64,000 bases of DNA from Thioclava indica (lineage in GTDB: Bacteria; Pseudomonadota; Alphaproteobacteria; Rhodobacterales; Rhodobacteraceae), in assembly GCF_000714545.1 (NCBI RefSeq), contig NZ_AUNB01000014.1, forward strand, positions 1 through 64,000, read 5' to 3'. This document shows, one piece after another, positions 55,885-64,000 of the stretch. The notes under the pieces are model-generated. The model did no database searches and was not told the DNA's origin. It saw only the letters and a program-made list of their open reading frames with translations. Made by a program: the position numbers and the translations under genes. Positions within the stretch are counted from its first letter, which is position 1; the number at the start of each line of letters is the position of its first letter.

Positions 55885-56654
55885 GCGCGCCCGTCGCCGT
55901 CATCTCGGGCGGCGCTGGAGGCTTGGGGCGCGCACTGTCGGCGGCGCTACGTTCGGAGGACTGGCAGGTGGTTCTTCTGGATCGCGACATCTCGGGGCTG
56001 GGTGATATGCCCGGCCAGCAGGCGATTGCCTGCGACCTGACCGATCCAGCGCAGCTCAAGCGCGCCTGTGCGCAGGTTATCGCCACGCATCCGCACATTG
56101 ATTTGGTAATCTACAATGCGGGGGTGACGCAAATCGGCCCCTTCGAGGCGCTTGGCGAGCCCGCCCATCGCCGCGTCTTCGAAATCAACTATTTTGCCGC
56201 CGTTGCAATGGCGCGCGAATTTCTACTGCCGCTGCGCGCAAGCGGTGGCACGCATCTGGCGATCTCATCAGTGGCAGGGTTTTCGCCGCTGTATCATCGC
56301 ACCGCCTATGCCGCCTCAAAACACGCGCTCGGAGGGTTTTTCAGCTCGCTGCGCTCAGAAGAGGCGCGTCATGGCGTGCGCGTGCAGATCGCAGCACCCT
56401 CTTTCGTGGCCACCAATATCGGGCAGGCCGAGCGCCAAGACGACGGCATCGCACGCCCCGGCTCTGCCACGGACGGCGTCGATTACATGACGCCCGAGGC
56501 CGCAGCGCGCGTGATCTTGCGCGGGGTGAAACGTAAGACCCCGATGATCCCCGTCGGGCGCATCGCGCGGGCGTCGTGGTATATCCACCGCCTGTCGCCG
56601 CGCCTGTTCCAACGCCTGATGGAGCGGCGCATCGGCACGACAGACGCGCCCTGA
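55881..56654 (+). CDS. Short-chain dehydrogenase/reductase (classical SDR)
   Basis: A 257-residue classical SDR. The motif VISGGAGGLGRALS, NAG in VIYNAGVTQIG, and catalytic Ser ... YAASK (HLAISSVAGFSPLYHRTAYAASKHALGG) are present. Its C-terminal region is basic (RMMERRIG-like ending RLMERRIGTTDAP). The ATG overlaps the previous stop. It closes the TetR-controlled operon and is followed by a bidirectional terminator shared with guaB. Confidence 0.9.
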   Translation: MSAPVAVISGGAGGLGRALSAALRSEDWQVVLLDRDISGLGDMPGQQAIACDLTDPAQLKRACAQVIATHPHIDLVIYNAGVTQIGPFEALGEPAHRRVFEINYFAAVAMAREFLLPLRASGGTHLAISSVAGFSPLYHRTAYAASKHALGGFFSSLRSEEARHGVRVQIAAPSFVATNIGQAERQDDGIARPGSATDGVDYMTPEAAARVILRGVKRKTPMIPVGRIARASWYIHRLSPRLFQRLMERRIGTTDAP

Positions 56655-56660
56655 GAAATC

Positions 56661-56698
56661 AAAAAAAACGCGCAACCCATAGAGCTGCGCGTCGTTTT
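56661..56698 (-). terminator. Bidirectional terminator between SDR operon and guaB
   Basis: ACGCGCA (56668-56674) and TGCGCGT (56686-56692) form a 7-bp stem with an 11-base loop. On the minus strand it is followed by a run of eight T, making a strong terminator for guaB; on the plus strand CGTTTTAC follows, so it may also stop the SDR operon. Confidence 0.85.
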
Positions 56699-56716
56699 AC
56701 TCCGAAGATTGCGAAA

Positions 56717-58207
<1,491 letters not shown>

Positions 58208-58257
58208 TCACGCAATGATCCCAAAGGCAACCCCCCGAAGGCGCAAGCCAGCTTTGC

Positions 58258-59220
58258 TTAGGCAATCGCGGCGTTTGTCTTAAGCGCAAGCTGGCCCTTC
58301 ATCCAAAGCTGGATCACCTTGATCGCAATTGGAATGATCACGACAGTCGCCACCACCAGCAGCAACGCGCCCGGCAGCGCCCAGATGCCGCCTACCGCCA
58401 GCCAGCATCCTGCGGTGGCTGCCAACGGAAACGTCAACGCCCCCCAAAGCGGCGTGAACCCCGACGCCAAAAGCCAGCGCGCGGACACCACCAAAGTGAT
58501 CAGATAGCCCGCAGACAGCAGCGCCATTACCTGCGCAATTCCCTCGGCGTTATAGGTTGCGCCCGCCGTTCCGATCAGCGCCGCCGGGGCAAGATGGATC
58601 GCCAATAACGGGCGCAATGGCGCGGGCACGCTTTCGCGCGAGAATTGCTGCAAGGAGATCGCCCAAAGGCCAAGCGCCGAGATCAGCGACGCCCAGAACA
58701 GCCAAATTGCAATCGTGGCGAGTCCAAGGACTTGAGCCGCTACCGCGCCCACGATCCAGCCGGTAAAGATCAACTGCCAGACGGGGGTGACGCGGCGTTG
58801 CTCGGCCGGGCCGCGCACAAGATCAATGATAACAAAAATGTTGAAGGCCAGATGCAGCGCGATGGTGCCCCAGAAAATAACGCTCGCCACGCTCGAATAG
58901 GGTGCCAAGGCGACCGCGACGAAATACTGTGACAGTATAATCGCCGCCAATCCCGCACGACCGGGCAGGATGCGCAAATCTTCATGCAGCACGCCGGGGC
59001 GGCGCAGGAATTTCACCCCGTAGGCGACAAATGCAAACAGCGCGAGCAAGGTGACTGCGCCCAACAACGCCTCGGCCAGCGCGGGGGGCAAAGCGAATTG
59101 ATCGACCCCGCGGCGCCACGCAACCCCAAGGCCCATCAACCCCAGAATAGGCGGGAATGCGGCAGGCGGCGTGCGCCGGAACAAGCCCTTGGGTGTTGGT
59201 TTGGCGGGGGCAAATGACAT
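58258..59220 (-). CDS. SLAC1/TDT-type transporter (TehA-like)
   Basis: A 320-residue membrane protein with about ten hydrophobic segments, matching the tellurite-resistance/dicarboxylate (TDT) or SLAC1 anion-channel family: the N terminus LFRRTPPAAFPPILGLMGLGVAWRR and LAIHLAPAALIGTAGATY are characteristic. Family members include TehA, sulfite efflux and plant anion channels. GAGG lies 6 bases before the start. It is 93 bases upstream of guaB in the same direction. The transported ion cannot be told. Confidence 0.82.
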   Translation of the reverse strand: MSFAPAKPTPKGLFRRTPPAAFPPILGLMGLGVAWRRGVDQFALPPALAEALLGAVTLLALFAFVAYGVKFLRRPGVLHEDLRILPGRAGLAAIILSQYFVAVALAPYSSVASVIFWGTIALHLAFNIFVIIDLVRGPAEQRRVTPVWQLIFTGWIVGAVAAQVLGLATIAIWLFWASLISALGLWAISLQQFSRESVPAPLRPLLAIHLAPAALIGTAGATYNAEGIAQVMALLSAGYLITLVVSARWLLASGFTPLWGALTFPLAATAGCWLAVGGIWALPGALLLVVATVVIIPIAIKVIQLWMKGQLALKTNAAIA

Positions 59221-59346
59221 AATGAGGCCTCTCTTGGCGCGTCTTATAGGTCAGATCATCGCGCGCGTGCCGCGTCAAAATGACCGATTTTGTTACTCAG
59301 GCAAAGCCTTAGCCGAGCAGCTTAGCAAAATCTAGGCGAACTCTCG

Positions 59347-60240
59347 CTAGTTTGGCACGACCCACGCGGTTGCGCCCAAAGGGTGAGGCTGCGCGCCCGT
59401 GCCCAGTTTAAAATGCATCCGCCCTGCCCCGTCTTCCGAGTTGATATCACCCAAATCAAAGCGCGCGCCTCCCTTGCGACGCAGCCACAACGCCGCGTGC
59501 CACAGCCCGAAATTATGCGCCCCGACGCGGCGTCCCTGCGCCCCGCTCCAGCCGATATGATAGCTCGCCCCCGCGCCGTGACGCAGCACGACCAACCCGG
59601 CCAGGCGCTGCCCGTCGCGATCCTCAACCCGCCACGCGCGCAAGCCATCGGGTGCACATTTGGCCCAGGCCTGCGTGAAACGTGCAGGCAAGGCACGATA
59701 GCCGCGCGCCGCCTGCTGGACCTGATCGGCGTGCAAAATCCAGTCGATATTGCGCTCAACGCGCAGGCGCAGACCGGCACGCTCGGCTGCAACCAATCGG
59801 TTGCGCCATTTCCCCGCAAGCCCCGCGCGCAAGTCTGGCTCAGCGGGCGAGAGCGACCAGATCGCGTGATGGCGCGGCGAGATCAGCGGGATCAGACCAA
59901 ACCCGCCAACGGCCCGCTCTGGTGTGGCGATCACAACGCCGACGCGACGCGCCAGCCTGCGCAATGCCGCCTGTTGTACAATCTGCGGAACATCTGGCCC
60001 GAACACCGGCCCGCGCGAGATCAACCATAGCTTTGAGCGCGCAATCATCTGCACCAACCCGATCCGCGCAGTGCCCGAGCGGATCTCAACCCGCGCGACC
60101 TTGCGCCCCAGCGCGCGCATCACATCGCCGTAAGGCGCAGATTGCTGAAATGCGCTCACGCCGGGGCCAGCAAGCGCCTCAAGGGCGGCTTGCCAATCGG
60201 CCCCCTCGAACGGGTGCAGGGAAATATTGGACGTGATCAT
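59347..60240 (-). CDS. FemAB/GNAT-like acetyltransferase-fold protein
   Basis: A 297-residue protein with the pattern of FemAB-like GNAT proteins: SAFQQSAPYGDVMRALGRKVARVEI, then LLLARRPIW-like VFGPDVPQIVQQAALRRLARR, and a C-terminal GNAT half (RLAGLVVLRHGAGASYHIGWSGAQGRRVGAHNFGLWHAALWLRRKGGARFDLGDIN). FemAB enzymes add amino acids to cell-wall precursors, but this branch has no known role. I use the ATG at 60240; the open frame continues 52 codons further across a small plus-strand gene. Function uncertain. Confidence 0.72.
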   Translation of the reverse strand: MITSNISLHPFEGADWQAALEALAGPGVSAFQQSAPYGDVMRALGRKVARVEIRSGTARIGLVQMIARSKLWLISRGPVFGPDVPQIVQQAALRRLARRVGVVIATPERAVGGFGLIPLISPRHHAIWSLSPAEPDLRAGLAGKWRNRLVAAERAGLRLRVERNIDWILHADQVQQAARGYRALPARFTQAWAKCAPDGLRAWRVEDRDGQRLAGLVVLRHGAGASYHIGWSGAQGRRVGAHNFGLWHAALWLRRKGGARFDLGDINSEDGAGRMHFKLGTGAQPHPLGATAWVVPN

Positions 60241-60307
60241 GGCCCCGTTAAGACAGGATTTACCTAAAAAGCGCTTAATGGCGGGGATAAAAATTACGAG
60301 GATCGCA

Positions 60308-60433
60308 ATGAGTCGAAAACCCCACATCCCTGCCCCGCGCATGACTCGTTGGGCCGCTTTTTTGATCGCTTCCGCGCTTGCGACGTTTTGGGTCATTGCC
60401 CTAACCGCAAGCCGATTCCTGGGGATTTTCTAA
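60308..60433 (+). CDS. Small putative membrane protein (41 residues)
   Basis: A 41-residue frame, MSRKPHIPAPRMTRW then a hydrophobic stretch of about 20 residues (AAFLIASALATFWVIALTAS) and a short polar end: one transmembrane helix with a positive-inside N terminus. GAGG lies 6 bases upstream, a good ribosome site. It has an in-frame ATG further up (60227) but the ribosome site favours 60308. No family recognised; it may be real because of the site and topology. Confidence 0.45.
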   Translation: MSRKPHIPAPRMTRWAAFLIASALATFWVIALTASRFLGIF

Positions 60434-60609
60434 ACCCGATAGTTCGGAAGTTGACGCAGACGTCAAAAAGCGTGGCTTGCGCACCACAAGCTGCGCTGCA
60501 GCATAGGGGTTCGACGTAGCGTCAGGAAAAATCGCGAATTGATCTAGCCCAATCGGGTGATAGGCTTTTTCTCAGGGAACCAAGACATACGTTAGGGAAG
60601 AGGAACATC

Positions 60610-61734
60610 ATGAAGCGTATTATGACAACGGCTGCGGTCGTGGCGCTGAGCGCCGGGATGGCGCAGGCAGGCGGAGTGGAGCGTTCGACGCAATCGGTCG
60701 GCATCCTGTTTGAAAAAGGCAATTACGCAGAAGTCAACATTGGCGGGTTCAATCCCGATGTGTCGGGGACGTTTGCATTGAATCGGTCGTCCTCGGGAGA
60801 CATGGCGCCCGGCTATGGCACCTATAGCTTAGGCTACAAGCAATCGCTGAACGACAAAATTGATGTTGCTATCATTTTGGATCAGCCGATTGGCGCAAAT
60901 ATCAATTATCGCGCAGGCACCACCTATCCGCTTGCCGGTTCGACGGCCGAGGTGAACTCAAACGCTATCACCGGTCTTGTGCGATACAAACTGCCGCAGA
61001 ATTTTTCGGTTTACGGCGGTCTGCGCATCGAGCAGGCCAAAGGCAAAGCCTATCTTCCCGCTGTGAACGTTTCGGCATTTGGCGGGGATTATTTGCTCAA
61101 GACCTCAAACGAGACCGATTACGGTTACGTCATCGGTGTAGCTTGGGAAAAGCCTGAGATCGCCGCCCGCGTAGCACTTACCTACAATTCCAAGATCGAT
61201 CACGACTTCACCGCGACAGAATGGGGCGTGGATCCCACCCTGCTGGGCGCGACGACGAACGGCTTCAAAACCACGGTGCCAGAGTCCGTCAATCTGGAAT
61301 TTCAGACCGGCATCGCCAAAGACACGCTGCTGATGGGCTCCGTGCGCTGGGTGCATTGGACGCAGTTCGACATCACCCCCCCGGCTTACAGCGAGCGTGC
61401 CGGTCAAGGCGCGTTGGTCGAATATAACAACAACTCAACCTCTTGGAGCCTCGGCGTTGGACGTCGCTTTAACGACCAGTGGTCGGGTGCGGTCATGTTT
61501 GGCTATGAGAAAACCCAGCCTGGCACCACCGGCAATCTCGGCCCGACAGATGGCTACAAGTCGGTCTCGCTGGCGGCGAGTTATCAGGCAACCGATAATA
61601 TCAAGATCACCGGCGGCGTTCGCTATGTCGATATTGGGGATGCTAAAACCAACGTGATTACTGCTGGCACAGGCGGCGAATTCTCCGGCAACTCCGGTTG
61701 GGGCGCAGGCGTACGCTTGGCCATCAACTTCTGA
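60610..61734 (+). CDS. FadL/OmpP1/TodX-type outer membrane protein
   Basis: A 374-residue outer-membrane protein. The signal peptide is about 1-20 (MKRIMTTAAVVALSAGMAQA), cleaved before GGVERSTQS. The mature N-terminal GGVERSTQSVGILFEKGNYAEVNIGGFNPDVSG corresponds to the plugged barrel of FadL, and the chain ends with Phe (LAINF) as typical for barrels. FadL-type porins carry hydrophobic molecules such as fatty acids across the outer membrane. GAGG precedes the start and a strong terminator follows; it stands alone as one transcription unit. Confidence 0.88.
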   Translation: MKRIMTTAAVVALSAGMAQAGGVERSTQSVGILFEKGNYAEVNIGGFNPDVSGTFALNRSSSGDMAPGYGTYSLGYKQSLNDKIDVAIILDQPIGANINYRAGTTYPLAGSTAEVNSNAITGLVRYKLPQNFSVYGGLRIEQAKGKAYLPAVNVSAFGGDYLLKTSNETDYGYVIGVAWEKPEIAARVALTYNSKIDHDFTATEWGVDPTLLGATTNGFKTTVPESVNLEFQTGIAKDTLLMGSVRWVHWTQFDITPPAYSERAGQGALVEYNNNSTSWSLGVGRRFNDQWSGAVMFGYEKTQPGTTGNLGPTDGYKSVSLAASYQATDNIKITGGVRYVDIGDAKTNVITAGTGGEFSGNSGWGAGVRLAINF

Positions 61735-61758
61735 TCGCCTAACCTGATTCAAAATCTG

Positions 61759-61791
61759 AAAAGCCCCGCCCTCAACGCGGGGCTTTTCTTT
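61759..61791 (+). terminator. Intrinsic terminator after the FadL-type gene
   Basis: AAAAGCCCCGC (61759-61769) and GCGGGGCTTTT (61777-61787) form an 11-bp stem around a 7-base loop, followed by CTTTT. It lies 24 bases after the porin stop. Confidence 0.88.
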
Positions 61792-61842
61792 TGAGCAACT
61801 TCCGGGTGGCGTGCGGCGCGATTGCGCCCTATCGCTTGGCCC

Positions 61843-62754
61843 ATGAAAAACCAACCTACCCCCTCCCCGATCTCTCTCTCGCCGCTCGCTTGGGCATTGC
61901 TCGCGGGGCTTGCGCTGATTTGGGGCTCGTCGTTCCTGTCCAACCGCGCCGCCCTTACGGGGGCGGATGTGTTCACCGTTGTATTCATCCGCGTCGCAGG
62001 CGGTGCTGTGCTGTTATGGCTCTGGGTGGCATTGCGCAAAATCCCGGTGGGGCGCGATCCGCGTATCCTACTCCATTTCACGGTCATGGGGCTGCTCAAC
62101 AACGCCATCCCCTTCACGCTAATCGTCTGGGGACAGAAGCATATCGATAGCGGGCTGGCCTCGATCCTGAACGCCTCGACCGCGATTTTCGGCGCGTTGA
62201 TCGCAGCGATGGTATTTCGCGACGAACGGCTGAGCGCGCGCAAAAGCCTTGGCATCGCCACTGGCTTTGCCGGGGTGATCGTGGCAATTGGCCCGGACGC
62301 ACTTGGCGGGTTCGATCTGACCTCGGCAGGCCAGATCGCGATCCTCGGCGCCGCCACGAGCTATGGTTTTGCAGGCGCTTATGCGCGCTTCGCCACCCGT
62401 AAAATGCGCCCCGAGGTCGCCGCGGCAGGCATGCTGAGCGCAGGCGCACTTTGGACCTTACCGCTAATGCTCGTCTTTGATGGCGTGCCCACACTTGATT
62501 TCGCGCCTTCCGTTTGGGCGGCGCTGATCTGGCTGGCGGTGGGCTGCTCGTCGCTGGCCTATCTGCTGTATTACCGCATCCTCGCGCTGGCAGGCGCGGC
62601 CAATCTGGCGCTGGTGACGCTGCTGATCCCGCCCGTTGCCATTGTCGCGGGTTGGGCTGTGTATGGCGAGCGTCTGGGCTGGGCGGAACTGATCGGGTTT
62701 GCGCTGCTGGCTGTGGGACTTATGATCTTGAACCGACGCCCGAAATCGGGGTGA
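61843..62754 (+). CDS. EamA/DMT-superfamily transporter
   Basis: A 303-residue membrane protein with ten predicted segments in two EamA repeats: LLAGLALIWGSSFLSNRAAL opens the first and ILGAATSYGFAGAYARFA the second. EamA proteins export or import small metabolites. I use the ATG at 61843; a TTG seven codons earlier is also in frame. It starts about 55 bases past the porin terminator, so it has its own promoter. Substrate unknown. Confidence 0.87.
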   Translation: MKNQPTPSPISLSPLAWALLAGLALIWGSSFLSNRAALTGADVFTVVFIRVAGGAVLLWLWVALRKIPVGRDPRILLHFTVMGLLNNAIPFTLIVWGQKHIDSGLASILNASTAIFGALIAAMVFRDERLSARKSLGIATGFAGVIVAIGPDALGGFDLTSAGQIAILGAATSYGFAGAYARFATRKMRPEVAAAGMLSAGALWTLPLMLVFDGVPTLDFAPSVWAALIWLAVGCSSLAYLLYYRILALAGAANLALVTLLIPPVAIVAGWAVYGERLGWAELIGFALLAVGLMILNRRPKSG

Positions 62755-62803
62755 CGTGCGCGCGCCGCTGCGCTAGGAAAGGGGCGCAAGATTTGAGGGC
62801 CGC

Positions 62804-63658
62804 ATGATCTATTCCAACCGCGCAGACTGGCTGAACGCCAAGGACAAACGGGTGCTGCTGTTTGGCATGTCAGGGCTGGGCAAGACCTGGGCGGCCAATC
62901 TGCTGCGCGAGGCGGGCTGGTTTCACTACTCCGTCGATTACCGCATCGGCACGCGCTATATGGGCGAATATATCGCCGATAATTTCAAACGCGAGGCGAT
63001 GAAAAACCCGTTTCTGGCGGAGTTGTTGCTCTCGGACTCGGTTTATATCGCCTCGAACATTACGTTCGACAACCTCGCCCCGCTGTCATCCTATCTCGGC
63101 AAGCCGGGCGATCCGGCCAAGGGCGGCCTGCCCTTTGACGAGTATATGCACCGCCAAAGCCAACACCGCGAGGCCGAGATGGCCGCGCTGCTCGATAGCG
63201 CGCATTTCGCGCAGCGCGCGCGCGACATCTACGGTATCGAGAATTTCCTGTGCGACACGGGCGGCTCGATCTGTGAGGTGGTGGATCCCGAGGATGCGAA
63301 TGATCCGATCCTGCGTGCGCTGTCGCAAAACCAGTTGATGGTCTGGATCGAGGGATCAGACGCGCATACCGCCGAACTGGTCGAGCGTTTTGATCGCGCG
63401 CCCAAGCCGATGTATTATCAGCCGGAGTTTCTGGCCCGAATGTGGGCGCAATATCGCGCGGAAACCGGCGAGCCCGAGGATAAGGTCGACCCGGATGCCT
63501 TCGTTCGCTGGACCTATGCGCAAGCACTGGCCCATCGCCAACCGCGCTACGCAGCGATGGCGCAAAACTGGGGCGTGAAAATCCGCGCGCAAGATCTGTA
63601 TCTTGTCCGCGATGCAAAAGACTTTACATCCCTGATCGCAGATGCGCTGCCCGAGTGA
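62804..63658 (+). CDS. P-loop ATPase of unknown function
   Basis: A 284-residue protein with an early P-loop, GMSGLGKT (21-28), in LLFGMSGLGKTWAANLL. The rest does not fit a named kinase that I know: DYRIGTRYMGEYI, CDTGGSICEVVDPED and YYQPEFLARMWAQYRAETG are notable. It may be a shikimate-kinase- or gluconokinase-like enzyme, or an ATPase conserved next to metA in related bacteria. It ends 54 bases before metA. Family membership as P-loop NTPase is sound, function unknown. Confidence 0.75.
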   Translation: MIYSNRADWLNAKDKRVLLFGMSGLGKTWAANLLREAGWFHYSVDYRIGTRYMGEYIADNFKREAMKNPFLAELLLSDSVYIASNITFDNLAPLSSYLGKPGDPAKGGLPFDEYMHRQSQHREAEMAALLDSAHFAQRARDIYGIENFLCDTGGSICEVVDPEDANDPILRALSQNQLMVWIEGSDAHTAELVERFDRAPKPMYYQPEFLARMWAQYRAETGEPEDKVDPDAFVRWTYAQALAHRQPRYAAMAQNWGVKIRAQDLYLVRDAKDFTSLIADALPE

Positions 63659-63712
63659 TCCGAAACGGGCAGCGACCCGTATTAACTTCGAACCATAAGA
63701 GACTGAAAAACA

Positions 63713-64000
63713 ATGCCGATCACGCTTCCTGAAAACCTGCCCGCCTTTGACAAGCTGTCGCAGGAAGGCGTGATGGTGATGTCGCCCTCACGCGCGCAAT
63801 CGCAGGAAATCCGCCCGCTGCGGATCGCGTTGCTCAACCTGATGCCAAAGAAAATCCAGACCGAGAACCAGTTTGCCCGACTGATCGGCGCGACGCCTTT
63901 GCAGATCGATTTTCAACTGATCAAAATGTCCGACCACGTCACGCGCAACACCGCCGCCGAGCATATGGAGGAATTCTACCGCTCTTTCAGTGAGGTCGCG
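63713..64000 (+). CDS. metA: Homoserine O-acyltransferase MetA (partial, 3' end outside window)
   Basis: The first 96 residues of Met[25 protein letters not shown] ... [26 protein letters not shown], the usual N-terminal half with the LNLMPxKxxTE motif. MetA activates homoserine with an acyl-CoA for methionine synthesis. The residue near 111 that tells acetyl- from succinyl-transferases lies beyond the window edge. The 54-base upstream gap has a small 5-bp hairpin but no recognisable SAM-II aptamer. Confidence 0.93.
   Translation, partial: MPITLPENLPAFDKLSQEGVMVMSPSRAQSQEIRPLRIALLNLMPKKIQTENQFARLIGATPLQIDFQLIKMSDHVTRNTAAEHMEEFYRSFSEVA

Noticed and set aside
63659-63712. Possible SAM riboswitch upstream of metA
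   Set aside because: The gap is only 54 bases with a single 5-bp hairpin; the conserved SAM-II pseudoknot core is not seen.

Overview
The window looks like chromosomal DNA of an alphaproteobacterium of the order Rhodobacterales (Roseobacter-type). This rests on the high G+C coding style with many 4-base ATGA gene overlaps, a CckA-type hybrid kinase, a recA gene with the alphaproteobacterial SOS box GTTC-N7-GTTC, a citramalate synthase, a TctCBA transporter and the core genes cysS, alaS, guaB and metA. No rRNA, tRNA, CRISPR array, prophage or intact insertion sequence was seen.

Layout. 1-250: decayed end of an IS5-type transposase. 278-17396: thirteen catabolic and transport genes plus a LysR regulator, all on the minus strand. 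In transcription order they are a GMC oxidoreductase, an HpaB-family flavin monooxygenase, a flavoprotein monooxygenase, RidA, DUF1028, aldehyde dehydrogenase, LysR, a trimethylamine-dehydrogenase-like enzyme, a four-gene polyamine-type ABC importer, an amidohydrolase and an M20 deacylase. This reads as one pathway for import and oxidative breakdown of an unidentified nitrogen compound. 17660-20694: DUF2207, LemA and a small exported protein. 20695-21646: a gene-free stretch of about 950 bases. 21647-27847: peptide ABC importer translationally coupled to an M19 dipeptidase. 28220-32973: exported dienelactone-hydrolase-like enzyme, GNAT acetyltransferase and a tripartite tricarboxylate transporter. 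33393-38113: cheD, cheB and a large PAS-containing chemoreceptor with a C-terminal DWEDF tether.

38272-51839 is mainly core genome on the minus strand: a degenerate squalene/phytoene synthase homologue, cimA, cysS (with a low-GC inner patch), a class II glutamine amidotransferase, a DUF1330 protein, alaS, recA, cckA and rsmB, interrupted by one plus-strand sulfotransferase-like gene. 52006-56654 is a compact accessory unit: a TetR gene divergent from an overlapping four-gene operon (flavin monooxygenase, bile-acid:Na+ symporter family carrier, two short-chain dehydrogenases) with a perfect TetR-type palindrome between them. 56717-64000: guaB, a SLAC1/TDT-type channel, a FemAB/GNAT-like protein, a tiny putative membrane protein, a FadL-type porin, an EamA exporter, a P-loop ATPase and the start of metA.

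The two parts most likely to hold undescribed biology are the 17-kb amine/N-compound cluster and the TetR-FMO-BASS-SDR-SDR operon. Their substrates cannot be read from sequence alone, and the pathway statements are inference from family membership and gene order.
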